From assembly GCA_036873755.1 (NCBI GenBank), contig JAVTVY010019611.1:18943-82942 (forward strand): a stretch of 64,000 nt of DNA, written 5' to 3'. This document shows, piece after piece, positions 42,801 to 54,713 of this stretch. Origin of the DNA: Hanleya hanleyi. Taxonomy: Eukaryota > Mollusca > Polyplacophora > Lepidopleurida > Hanleyidae. The position numbers and the translations under genes are program-made. The stretch's first letter is position 1; every line of letters begins with the position of its first letter. The notes beneath the pieces were generated by a model. That model worked only from the letters and a program-made list of their open reading frames with translations, made no database searches and was not told the DNA's origin.

Positions 42801-45592
42801 AGAAGCTAGGATTACAGATCAATCCGATATGGTCATTGGTACATATATACGGAGGCACAGCAGACTAGATAACACGAGGTCACACCAAGAAGATAGGATT
42901 ACAAATCAATCCGATATTGGCCATTGGTACATATAAACGGAGGCACAGCAGACTAGATACCACGAGGTCACAGCGAGAAGCTAGGATTACAGATCAATCC
43001 GATATGGCCATGGATACACTTATACGGAAACATAGAAGACTAGATACCACGAGGTCATAGCAAGAAGCTAGGATTACAGATCAATCCGATATGGTCATTG
43101 GTACATGTATACGGAGGCACAGCAGACTAGATACCACGAGGTCACACCAAGAAGCTAGGATTACAGATCAATCCGATATGGCCATTGGTACATATATACG
43201 GAGGCACAGCAGACTAGATACCACGAGGTCACAGTGAGAAGCTAGGATTACAGATCAATCCGATATGGCCATTGGTACACGTATACGGAAACATAGAAGA
43301 CTAGATACCACGAGGTCACAGCAAGAAGCTAGGATTGCAGATCAATCCGATATGGTCATTGGTACATGTATACGGAGGCACAGCAGACTAGATACCACGA
43401 GGTCACAGCAAGAAGCTAGGATTACAGATCAATCCGATATGGCCATTGGTACATATATACGGAGGCACAGCAGACTAGATACCACGAGGTCACAGCTAGA
43501 AGCTAGGATTACAGATCAATCCGATATGGCCATTGATACATATATACGGAGGCACAGCAGACTAGATACCACGAGGTCACAGCAAGAAGCTAGGATTACA
43601 GATCAATCCGATATGGTCATTGGTACATGTATACGGAGGCACAGCAGACTAGATACCACGAGGTCACAGCAAGAAGCTAGGATTACAGATCAATCCGATA
43701 TGGCCATTGGTACATATATACGGAGGCACAGCAGACTAGATACCACGAGGTCACAGCAAGAAGCTAGGATTACAGATCAATCCGATATGGCCATTGGTAC
43801 ATATATACGGAGGCACAGCAGACTAGATACCACGAGGTCACAGCAAGAAGCTAGGATTACAGATCAATCCGATATGGCCATTGGTACATGTATACGGAGG
43901 CACAGCAGACTAGATACCACGAGGTCACAGTGAGAAGCTAGGATTACAGATCAGTCCGATATGGCCATTGGTACATATATACGGAGGCACAGCAGACTAG
44001 ATACCACGAGGTCACAGCGAGAAGCTAGGATTACAGATCAATCCGATATGGCCATTGGTACACGTATACGGAAACATATAAGACTAGATACCACGAGGTC
44101 ACAGCAAGGAGCTAGGATTACAGATCAATCCGATATGGCCATTGGTACACGTATACGGAAACATATAAGACTAGATACCACGAGGTCACAGCTAGAAGCT
44201 AGGATTACAGATCAATCCGATATGGCCATTGGTACACGTATACGGAAACATATAAGACTAGATACCACGAGGTCACAGCGAGAAGCTAGGATTACAGATC
44301 AATCCGATATGGCCATTGGTACACGTATACGGAAACATATAAGACTAGATACTCATACAGGAGGCACACGCAGACTAGATACCACGAGGTCACAGCGAGA
44401 AGCTAGGATTACACAATCCGATATGGACACGTATACGGAAACATATAAGACTAGATACCACGAGGTCACAGCAAGGAGCTAGGATTACAGATCAATCCGA
44501 TACGACCATTGGTACATATATACGGAGGCACAGCAGACTAGATACCACGAGGTCACAGCAAGAAGCTAGGATTACAGATCAATCCGATATGGTCATTGGT
44601 ACACGTATACGGAAACATATAAGACTAGATACCACGAGGTCACAGCGAGAAGCTAGGATTACAGATCAATCCGATATGGCCATTGGTACATATATGCGGA
44701 AGCACAGCAGACTAGATACCACGAGGTCACAGCAAGAAGCTAGGATTACAGATCAATCCGATATGGTCATTGGTACATGTATACGGAGGCACAGCAGACT
44801 AGATACCACGAGGTCACAGCAAGAAGCTAGGATTACAGATCAATCCGATATGGCCATTGGTACATATATACGGAGGCACAGCAGACTAGATACCACGAGG
44901 TCACAGTGAGAAGCTAGGATTACAGATCAATCCGATATGGCCATTGGTACACGTATACGGAAACATAGAAGACTAGATACCACGAGGTCACAGCAAGAAG
45001 CTAGGATTGCAGATCAATCCGATATGGTCATTGGTACATGTATACGGAGGCACAGCAGACTAGATACCACGAGGTCACAGCAAGAAGCTAGGATTACAGA
45101 TCAATCCGATATGGCCATTGGTACATATATACGGAGGCACAGCAGACTAGATACCACGAGGTCACAGCAAGAAGCTAGGATTACAGATCAATCCGATATG
45201 GTCATTGGTACACGTATACGGAAACATATAAGACTAGATACCACGAGGTCACAGCGAGAAGCTAGGATTACAGATCAATCCGATATGGCCATTGGTACAC
45301 GTATACGGAAACATATAAGACTAGATACCACGAGGTCACAGCAAGGAGCTAGGATTACAGATCAATCCGATATGGCCATTGGTACACGTATACGGAAACA
45401 TATAAGACTAGATACCACGAGGTCACAGCGAGAAGCTAGGATTACAGATCAATCCGATATGGCCATTGGTACACGTATACGGAAACATAGAAGACTAGAT
45501 ACCACGAGGTCACAGCGAGAAGCTAGGATTACAGATCAATCTGATACGACAATTGGTACATGTATACGGAAGCACAGCAGACTATATACCGG
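39895..45592 (+). repeat. 87-bp minisatellite, about 5.7 kb
   Basis: About 65 units of 87 bp, containing CACGAGGTCACACCAAGAAG, CTAGGATTACAGATCAATCC, GATATGGTCATTGGTACATG and CATACGGAGGCACAGCAGAC. Since 87 = 3 x 29, a 29-residue repeat frame stays open for long runs; this is not evidence of a protein. Variant classes are zoned: CACCAAGAAG to about 42900, CAGCAAGAAG or CAGCGAGAAG after that, and GGAAACATATAAG units mainly after 44050. Confidence 0.95.
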
Positions 45593-46760
45593 CCATTTTG
45601 TTGATCCAATCTGTGTATCTTTATGGAAGTTTACCATTACATGTATGTAGTGCACTCATCATTAAGGACATGTATTGAAGAATTAAGAGGTTTGTGGCGA
45701 ACATTTTCTTCCGGAGAGTAATCTTTGCCCAACGAACTTTCGAAGTCAACAAACTGGAATTCTCTGGAGTAAGCTTACGTAATTTGGTGCTTTCGAAACA
45801 CCTTGAATTATTGATCCTATGGGAGGCAAGCCAAGTCAAGGAAACACAATCTCCATATAAGTCAGGTTGTATATTGATAAGCTATGTTCCCACACTTTCG
45901 TACTCGGTCGAGTGAGTGAGTAAGTGAATACAATTTAACGTCGCTTTCAACAATATTTCAGCTATATCACGACGAACCAACTAAGCACCACCCAGCCCAG
46001 TTGTGTTCCTGCTACTTCAAAGAAGAGATCTTTGAAGCAGCATGGAACTAGACACCCTCCATCCACCCTATAAAACGCTGACGACAGCGCACAAGACACA
46101 GACAGGACGCTTACATGGTGCAATAAAGACAAGTGATATTACAGTGCTAGACATCACATATCAAGTTCCTGTTGCTTCTCAGCAAAATGCATTGAAGCAA
46201 CAGGAACCTGAACCCACCCAACCACCCACCGTACTCGGTCGATGTCAGAATATGGTCGATGCTGTGTGCCTGATCGTACTCTGATTGTGGCGACGCTGCG
46301 ATGACAACATTCGATATTACTGTGAGATGGCACGTTGCAATAGTAGTGCAGTAATATACACTCTTGAACTCATTGATAAAAATTGCTGACTTTCTGAATG
46401 ATAGAGTCTATGGACTACACTTTAATTTCAGCGATTTCCCCTGAACTGCTTAAGAGATGTTTTCCCTAAAAAAAATGATACCGAAATATGGATCTGAAGT
46501 TCAGGCAGGGTTTCACTTCCGGAATAATCACTGAGCCATTCAGGAATTATCACCAAAAAGAGCCTACGTTGGAGAGTCATCGAGAATTCGGAAAATGGAT
46601 GCCTTCACCTAAAGTGAAAGGTTTGGGCATCTGTACTGAAAAAGGTTGTGCAATGTGGCGTTTCTTTTGTAATACTTCTTTTTGCTTTCAAGGAAAAAAG
46701 GATTAGGGCAGTAGTAGTAAAGTGCATTTAGACCCTCATTGTCCTGATTTCATGAACTTT
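45593..46760. other. intergenic DNA with SINE-tail fragment
   Basis: No gene supported. 45909-45977 (GAGTGAGTAAGTG, then TTTAACGTCGC and ATATCACGACG) is a fragment of the tail of the 5S-derived SINE described at 47843. Short frames at 46042 and 46488 have no recognisable similarity. Confidence 0.5.
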
Positions 46761-46912
46761 GAACTTTGTGACCTTTGTCACATGTGGTTCCTGTCACGTG
46801 ACCACAAGTGACCTTTAACCCCTGCGCATAATGTCTAATAAGGTGTGTAGGGTCAAAGGTCAGTTTCGGTGACGTGACCAGAACCAGAAATGACGTCACA
46901 AAGGTCAGATGC
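46761..46912. repeat. imperfect foldback with nuclear-receptor-like half sites
   Basis: Left arm (TTTGTGACCTTTGTCAC, then GTCACGTGACC and GTGACCTTTAACCCC) pairs with right arm (GGGTCAAAGGTCAG, then GACGTGACC and GTCACAAAGGTCAG). It includes a perfect direct-repeat-1 GGGTCAAAGGTCA at about 46853. MITE-like hairpin of about 150 bp, no ORF. Confidence 0.6.
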
Positions 46913-47649
46913 CAAGGTAGCAGGTCAATGAAGGTCCAACTGCCCTTTTAGACCTGGCATTTTCGTGATCCATGTGTCTACGTCCCGTTTACGGAAGTGG
47001 AAGATTTTGAGGTCACAAAGCCATAAGCAAATTTCAACGGTCAATAGGCGTCTACATGCTCTTTGGGGCATTTCAGTGAACAGGTTAACTACGGTATACC
47101 AATAACCAAATTACATTGTTGTTGGGAAAAATAAGTTTTAATTTCATAACAGAGAACAGAATATACAACAGCTACATCCCCTCATAATAAAACATAATTT
47201 ATTGTCATGATATCATCATCATAAAAAGACTATACAAGAAACGCATTAAACTAAAAACAATAACTTATAAAGAAGAGATATACCGATAATCCTTCTGAAT
47301 ATTGACGAATTATGAAAACGCATTTGCCAAAGACCCAGGATGAGGAAGATATCACATCATCTGAGAGGAAACAACACTTCGAAAATTTAACAATGAGAAG
47401 CAAAATAAATTTTTCCAGACATTGCGAAGAATAGTAATGCCACTGATGAATTCTAAAATAAAAAGAATTACGACAAACTATCAAAAACCTTAAAAATAAC
47501 GAGTTCTGATTCAGATTTCCTACTTAATGAAATGATTAAATCGTCTCATCTTATTGATTATCTACTCCATGTCGACACTCCTGTTATTCTCCAAAGATTT
47601 GGCATATTACCAGTATACAAACACCAACATTCACTAAATAGTACAATTC
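46913..47649. other. AT-rich intergenic DNA
   Basis: No gene or clear repeat. Strongly AT-rich between 47110 and 47640. Confidence 0.5.
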
Positions 47650-47833
47650 GGAAACACGCACTTTAGTCTGGCCGTTGTGGCGTGTTTTATCGTAACGCCT
47701 TAACGCCCTATCTGAACGCCTAGCGCCGTATCTTAACGCCATAACGCCATGTCTTCACGCCTTAGGGCCATATCTTAAGGCCTTAACGCCCTAGCATATC
47801 AGCTTTTACCTTTTGTGAGAGATTGTACAATAC

Positions 47834-48084
47834 TATTATATAGTAGGGTGAGTAGTAGAGTTTAACGTCGTTTTCAGCATTGTTTCATTCATATCACGAC
47901 GGTGCCTACATGTACCAGACCACTCGAGTGTTCACAGTTCCTATTACCCTGGACACTGATCAGCCCAGCCAATACAGCACCCGGTCACCCATCCAAGTAT
48001 TGACCGAGGTTAACGTTGCTTAACTTCGGTGATCTGACGAGAACCGGTGTGCCCAACGCTATAACCCGTGCCGCATATTATATA
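47834..48084. repeat. SINE target duplication TATTATATA
   Basis: TATTATATA at 47834-47842 and 48076-48084 flank the SINE. The other arm of the foldback has a single, uninterrupted counterpart of this site (complement near 50286). Confidence 0.7.
47843..48075 (-). mobile_element. 5S-rRNA-derived SINE
   Basis: On the minus strand the 5' part reads ACACCGGTTCTCGTCAGATC, then ACCGAAGTTAAGCAACGTTA and TACTTGGATGGGTGACCGGG. This is the body of animal 5S rRNA with its internal pol III control region (SINE3-type head). The 3' part (GTGTCCAGGGTAATAGGAAC, then CGTCGTGATATGA and ACGACGTTAAACTC) is a tail repeated elsewhere in the window. 233 bp with 9-bp duplications. Not a functional 5S gene. Confidence 0.8.
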
Positions 48085-50462
48085 ATACTAACGCGTGGAC
48101 AAGGTGTATGTATCAATCCGGTCATCGCTCTATCAGTCAGGGTAAATTTTTCGGGGAAAACCTCCGTTCTATTTATAGATCACTCTGAAATAATAGAGAA
48201 AGGGCAGTTTCGGGGGTACAATGGAGCGCGTTTGGGGAAGATGAGCGCCTTGTTCCATCCGGTTACCTAGTAGGGTTACCTGTGTGCGTGTGTGCGGAGG
48301 AAGAGGAGGAGGATTTGGGTTGAGTGAGTGAGAGAGGCGTGCCCAACGCCCGTCTTAACGCAATGACGCCCTAACGCTGGTAAGGGAGTGTGGTGGTGGT
48401 GATAGTGGTGATGGAGGGGGTGTTGGTGGATTCTTGTGGTGGTGGCGGGTGGTGCTGGTGATGGCGTTGATGAGCGCCCGTCTTAACGCAGTGACGCCCT
48501 AACGTCTTTTATACCTAGTCCCATATTATTTCAGCGTCATGATGTACACAGTCGCGTTGGACATGTTTACAATTCTCGTAGGCTCTTGTCCAATGAGAAA
48601 CCACCATTTCATGTTGTATCTGTCATATTCGTTGTTGTCTGTTATTTGTATTCTCGGCTGTTTTTGTCCAATCAGAAGCCGTCATTTGGTGTTGCGTCAA
48701 TCTTCGGTCATGTTCCAACTTTTGTCCGTTGGCAGTATCCCTAATCATTTAAACGTCAGTTGTGCACGTCTTTGGAATACGCTAGCTTATATGGAAAATA
48801 ACGCCTGCCAAAACGCAGTTTAACGCTTCAACGCTCTGGAGAAATAGCTCAGAAGCTCTGATTTTTCTAGTTACCCCATGAAATTGACACTAATTCATCG
48901 ACATACTGTGACGCCCATCAACGCCCGTCGTTACGCTTTAACGCCCGTCTCAGCGCCTTAACGCTATATCCCGTCTCAGCGCCTTAACGCCCGTTTCAAC
49001 GCCTCAGTGCCCTATCTTAACGCCTCATCTTAACGCCTTAACGCCCTAGCTTAACGCCTTCACGCCCTATAGGAACACCTTAACGCCATATTCTAAGGCC
49101 TTAGCGCATGTCTTGTACATCTTCGGAGATCGAAAGTGACATCATCGCACACATGCGCACGCGCCTATATTGCACCCGCACCCAGGTGCACACTATACCA
49201 TACGGGCTATAGGATACAGGGTGTACCGCGATGAAGTACTTCCGTGCTCCGCGGGTGTAGCACACATGCGTTAAAGCATAACGATTGGGCGTTAAAGCGT
49301 TACTATTGGGCGTTAAGGCGTTAGGCTACGGCGTTAAGATATGGCGTTAAGGCGTTGAGACAGGCGTTAAGGTGTTGAGACTGACGTGAAGGCTTTAAGA
49401 TAGAGCGTTAAGGCCTTGAGGCGGGCGTTAAGGCGTTGAGACGGGCGTTAAGGCGTGACGACGAGCGTTGGCGGGCGTCACGGTATTTAATGAATTATTG
49501 TAAATTCCATGGAATATCTAGAAAAAAACAAGAGCTTCTGGGCTATTTGAACAGGGCGTTGAAGCGTCAAAATGCGCGTTGGCGGGCGTTAGTGTTCATA
49601 AAATCGAGCTTATTCCAAAGACGTGCACAGCTGACGTTCAAATGATTAGTAATACTTCTAACGGACAAAAGCGAACATGGCCGGAGGTTGATGCAATACC
49701 GAATGGCGACTTCGGATTGGACAAGAACCGCAAAGAATTGTAATTATACCCAACGCGACTGTGTGCATCATGGTGATGAGACATTATGGGACTAGGTATA
49801 GAAGACGCTAGTGCGTTGGGGCATCACTGCGGTAAGATGGGCGATCAGCAAACCCATCACCATCAACACCACCAACTCCACCACAAACATCCACAAAAAC
49901 CACTTTCATCACCACCTCACAGCACCACCACCACCGCACTCACTCATTTAACAGCGCTAGGGCGTCACTGCGTCAAGACAGGCGTTTGGCACGCCTCACA
50001 GACGTTGGGCACGCTCACTCTCTCACTCAACCTCATTCCTGCTCCTGCTCCTCCTCCTCTACCACACACCCACACGCAGGTAACTCTGCCAGGTAGTGGA
50101 TCGAACAAGGCCCTCATCCCCCCCAAACGCACTCCATTGAACCTCCGATAGTCCTCTTTCTCTACTACACCCGAGTGATCTATGAATAGATCAGGGGTTT
50201 TCCTGAAAGATTCCCCGAAAAATTTAGCCTGACTATAACAGAGCAATGGACGGATTGATACATACATCTTGTCGACTCGTTAGTATTATATGATAGCATT
50301 GTGCAATCTCTCACAAAATATGAATAACTGTTACGCTCTGGCGTTAAGGCGTTAAGATAGGGCGTTCAGGCGTTGAGATAGGGCGTTAAACCGTTCAGAT
50401 AGGGCGCTAAGGCGTTACGGTAAAACACTCCACAAAAGCCAGGCTGAAGTCCGTGTTTCCAG

Positions 50463-51700
50463 GAAAAGTTTAACCGTAAAACACTCCACAAAGGCCATAG
50501 GCAAATATACTAGGTTTCTGCTTTCTCTACTAAGGGTCAACTGGATGACTTCCCTTAATTTTTACTTCCCCGAAATTGAGAGACTACACTATCTCAACAA
50601 CATTTCCATTTCTACGAGTCACCGGGTGTTGCGCTTTTTTCTGTGAAAACATGACCACGCTTTCTCTCCCCTCTCGACGGGCCACGATCCGCTGGGAAGA
50701 GATATTAGCCCCTCTAAACTTGGTTGACAGGGGTTTTTCATAGTTTAGGGCTAAAGTCCGCGTTTCCGGATCTTTCAATTCAGAGTAACCATGCACCAAC
50801 CCACTGTCTCGAGGAGCGCTTCACGTGGATACCCCACACGATCCGGTACGCCCATTATTGACACACGTCGATCTCACAATATCCACCGAATTGTCCTTTT
50901 CAAAACAATTCCCTGACTGCGCAAATGCCCTATCTGCACGACACACCAGTCCATTTGGACTCTCCCACACGAGTATTTCAAACTGATACCTCACACCAAT
51001 ATTGGTTCACCTCAACCCCAAAACGCGCCTTTCAATGCCCAATCCCATAACTTCCGATCTGCGGCTGCGCGCGCCATAGCCCTACTAACACTCTACACTC
51101 GCACCTTACACGAACCAGTACGCCAATTCAATTATTGGTCCACCTCGACCCCAAAACTTGCATTCCAATGCCCTTTCTCAACAACTCCCTGTCCGAGTAT
51201 GCGCGCCATTACCGTACTTCCACAACCCATACAGAGGAATGCGTTACATTGACGATGTCACACATCTGCAGGCCGGGAATTGTGGAAAAAGGGCATATGG
51301 GTGGACGTTTTCGGTCGGGATATTTGCATAACAATACATGCAAGAAAGAGAAGGGGAATCCCCACGCAATATTCCTTAACGCCTATCTTTAACTCCCTAA
51401 CAGTAGCATCGACGGCTGCTCCTGTTCAATGAAAATCCGCGATTTGATGTTGCAGCTATGATATTCTCCCTTACACAGTACAGTCAGACTGGTAGTGATA
51501 TGTGCCTCTGCACCCGAGAAGTAGTAGAGAAAGTGAGTTTCAGAAGTGCAATGGAGTGCGTTTGAAGAAGATAAGGGCCTTCTTCTATCCGGCTACCTGA
51601 TAGAGTAGTGCTTGAGTCGGTATGTGTGGGTGAGTGGGCTGTGTATGTGCGTGGTGTATATGTCTGTGTATGTGGGTGTCCCTATATGTACAGACATGAC
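50463..51700. other. intergenic DNA with degraded repeat fragments
   Basis: No gene. 50464-50500 repeats the CCGTAAAACACTCCACAAAG end of the foldback. 50815-51190 holds diverged units of the 51.7-58.3 kb satellite (CACCTCGACCCCAAAAC). 51510-51620 resembles an arm fragment of the foldback (CAATGGAGTGCGTTTG, ATCCGGCTACCTGATAG). 51600-51690 is GT-rich. Confidence 0.5.
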
Positions 51701-53061
51701 CACCACCACCGGGCCTTGATGTCCGTCAAGAGAATATCAGAGATGACGTCACAGATGACGTGGATATCCCACAAATCGTGGCCTGTACCACGAGAGCTTC
51801 GATTTGACACCGTACACACAACCCTTGGATGAGATATAGAACCGCAATCTCTTACATATACCCTTGTGCACCTCCAAAATAACCACTTTACTTACTACAC
51901 CCCAACTGCGCATGCGCAGATTGGTGCGACTTCCAATAAAAAAACACGCTAGTCCGAATCTACCCCACGAAAGTTTCACTTGGATACCACAACCGGGCCA
52001 TTTGGATCAAACATGGTCCATCTCTATCCCAAACACCTTGCTCCACACACCCAAAATACCCACTCTGGCTAATACTCCTACTAATAACGTCACCAATGAC
52101 GTCACAGATAACATGGACATCCCTCAAGTCGTGGTCTATACCAAGAAAATTTCATTTTGACCCCTCACACGATGGATCCGGATCTCTACCCCAAAAACCT
52201 TTCTTCATCCCCCAAAACGCCCATTTTGGCAACTACTCGTTTTTGACGACTTCACCAGTGACGTCACATGGCTGACATGGACATCCTTCAAATCGTGATC
52301 TACATACCGATAGCTTCCCTTTAACAACCTGCACGACCCATTCGAACTATAGATGGTCCATCTCTACCCCAAATGAACCCGTAAAATGCCTGCTTTCTAT
52401 ACTACGGCCAGACTGCGCATGCGCAGAATGATGAAAACGGACGACACACTAGCCCAGACGGATGCTCCTCCACGAGAGATTTAGGATGACACCTCCCATG
52501 ACCCATTCGGACCAAGGATGGTCCATCTCTACCTCAAACACCTAGGGTCACACCCCCAAAATGCCCACTTTTGCTACTACTCCTACTGATAACGTCACCA
52601 ATGAGATCATAGATGACGTGAACATCCCTGAAATCATGATCTACACCCCGAGAGCTTCACTTTGACACCTCACAGGACGCCTTCGGACCGGGGATGGTCC
52701 CTCTCTACCCACAAACACCTTCCTTCACACCCTTCCCCCAGAATGACCACTTTAGCTATTACTCCAACTGATGACGTCACCAATGACGTCACAGATGACG
52801 TGAACATCCCTCAAATCATGGTTTACACCCAGAGAGCTTCGCTTTGACGCCTGCCACGACACATTCGGACCACGGATAGTCCCTCTCTACCCCAAGCACC
52901 TTCCTTCACACCCCCGGAATATCCACTTTGGCTACTACTCCTACTGATGACGTCGCATGACGTCACATATGACATGAACATCCATCAAATCGTGGTCTAC
53001 ACCACGAGAGCTTCACTTTGACGCCTCTCACGACACATTCGGACCACGGATGGTCCCTCTC
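51701..53061 (+). repeat. satellite of about 180 bp with TGACGTCA sites, block 1
   Basis: About seven units spaced about 174-182 bp (for example GAGCTTCAC at 52652, 52834 and 53008). Each carries CATTCGGACCACGGATGGTC, CCCCAAACACCTTC, TGGCTACTACTCCTACTGAT, one to three TGACGTCA-type sites and AAATCGTGGTCTACACCACG. Some units include CTGCGCATGCGCAGA. Confidence 0.85.
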
Positions 53062-54463
53062 GATAAGATAAGATAAGATAAGATAATTTTATTTAACGTC
53101 GATATTGAGAACAATACAACATTAGTCCACCAGGGACTAGTATAATCGACGACCATAATTAAAATTTTAACATTAACATTAAAAATACATATATACAAGT
53201 AGCACATACGCGAAGCATCATGCCTTCGACGTTTCATATAAGCCTAATTTTAATAAAAGCATAAGACCCCAGAAGAAATAAACTTATGGGGGCTTTATAT
53301 AAATAAAAAGAATAAAAAAAAATAAAATAAAATAAGAATAAAAAAAATGTAGATTTAAATAAGCTTTGAAAATGCGGAAAGGGAGTGTGCCTTTCGCTGG
53401 CTGTCCGATAAGGCGTTCCATGCCTTTGTTCCCTTGTATGTAAAGGAGTTCAAGCCATATCTGGTAGTTTTTACAGATGGCACATCGAGTATATCGACAC
53501 CTCGCAGCAGATAGGGAGATTTTCGTTTTGTGAAATGATCACGGATATATGGCGGATTTAGGTTGTTTACAGATTTATACATCTCCTTTAACAGACAGGT
53601 CTCATACATTTTACTCATCGAGGGAGTATTGGCCATATCTAACAAAAAGTTATAACTTGATTTATAATCGTCAAAGACAATTCGCAAGGCTCTTTCAAGG
53701 AGTTTTTCGATTTTGTGCATTTGTGTTTTCGAATTTCCAAGCCATATCAAGGGGGAATAATTTAAATGAGAATGAACGAAACAGCGAAAAGTAGTGAGTT
53801 TTGTATTAAAATTTAAATACGGAGATATTCTTCTCAATGCGTTTATTTGGCGACCGGTCTTACGACAAACGTCAGCAACTTGCTTTTTCAAGATTTTTGT
53901 CTATACAGATTCCTAATAACTTAACCTGGTCTTCCGAAGGAATGACGTTTGTCGAAATTTGAAAATAATTGTTCGCCGTTTGATCAATATTTGTTGATGG
54001 TTTTCCTGCGTATAAGTGATGGAATTTTTCAGGATTGGCCTTCATTTGATTATTGAGGAACCACCGAATTGCAATTTCGCTGTCCTCTTTCAATATCTGA
54101 TTTACAATGGTAAGCGTTTGAGCCCAAGCAACAAGTGTATTATCGTCAGCAAAATTTGCCAATAACGACTGTTTTATAAAATAGACTATGTCGTTCAGAA
54201 AGATATTAAATAATACGGGGCCCAAAACTGAACCTTGGGGGACGCCCTTAAATACCGTGCCCCAATCACTTCGGATTGGTCCAATCTTAACACGTTGAGA
54301 TCTGCCTCTGAGGTAGCTGCTAAATAAAACAGCACTATCATTGGACATACCATATGCTAGTAACTTTGCTATGAGCAAGTCGTGGGGGAGGCTATCAAAT
54401 GCCTTGGATAAATCCATTGTAATCGCGCCCACGGCCGCACCCTTGTCCAGGGCATTTCTCCAG
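53062..54463 (-). mobile_element. 5'-truncated LINE (CR1/Jockey-group-like)
   Basis: Minus-strand non-LTR retrotransposon inserted into the satellite between CTCTCG and ACCCCAAAC. The 3' end is at 53062-53085, a (GATAA)n microsatellite as read on +. Truncated at the 5' side within RT. No target duplication evident. Confidence 0.82.
53355..54463 (-). pseudogene. LINE reverse transcriptase fragment (frameshifted)
   Basis: The minus-strand reading starts inside RT: LSKAFDSLPHDLLIAKLLAY (catalytic Asp), VFKGVPQGSVLGPVLFNIFL, the FADDNT active-site box, then LGICIDKNLEKA. A one-base slip in an A-run near 53880 moves the rest to another frame (53355-53891): RRISPYLNFNTKLTTFRCFV, HSHLNYSPLIW, then TYKGTKAWNALSDSQR and a stop. 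This matches the RT thumb and C-terminal tail of CR1/Rex/Jockey-group LINEs. The apurinic endonuclease and ORF1 are missing by 5' truncation. Confidence 0.88.
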
Positions 54464-54713
54464 ACCCCAAACACCTTCTTTCACACCCACAAAATACCCA
54501 CTTTGGCTACTATTCCTACTGAAGACGTCACCAATAACGTCGCAGATGACGTGAATATCCCGCAAACCGTGGTCTACACCTGAAAAGCTTCACTTTGACA
54601 CCTCCCGAGACACATTCGGACCACGGATGGTCCCTCTCCACCATAAACACCTTCTTTCACACCCCTCAGAATGCCTACTTTGACTACTACTCCTACTGAT
54701 GATGTCACCAATG
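54464..54713 (+). repeat. TGACGTCA satellite, block 2
   Basis: Continuation of the satellite between the LINE and the composite element, about 1.4 units, ending GATGATGTCACCAAT. Confidence 0.8.

Larger units (their letters stand above)
47650..50462. mobile_element. foldback-type transposon with ACGCC-repeat arms
   Basis: Two inverted arms of about 1.2-1.4 kb around a spacer of about 150 bp (about 49115-49265). Outer ends: left GGAAACACGCACTTTAGTCT, right its complement near 50435-50462. Arms share GTGTTTTATCGTAACGCC-like ends, arrays of CTTAACGCC words, TGTATGTATCAATCCG, and a TGTCCAATCAGAAGCC block (complement at about 49710). They also share a long block around AGCTCAGAAGCTCT (48850; complement at about 49530). 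Arrays read ACGCC on the left and GGCGT on the right. No transposase is visible. The architecture resembles FB/Galileo-type foldback elements; the superfamily is not proven. Confidence 0.75.

Noticed and set aside
39895..45592. CRISPR array
   Set aside because: Units are contiguous and near-identical over all 87 bases with no unique spacers, and the setting is an animal genome.
40214..45650. Frames of 29-residue repeats in the 87-bp array
   Set aside because: Period divisible by 3 with one stop-free frame. Partial units and frame breaks recur without selection against them, and there is no start or splice context.
46042..46284. 80-codon frame as a host peptide gene
   Set aside because: No similarity, no splice or promoter context, and close to SINE fragments.
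47843..48075. Functional 5S rRNA gene
   Set aside because: Only part of the 5S body is present and diverged. It is fused to a SINE tail and flanked by target duplications.
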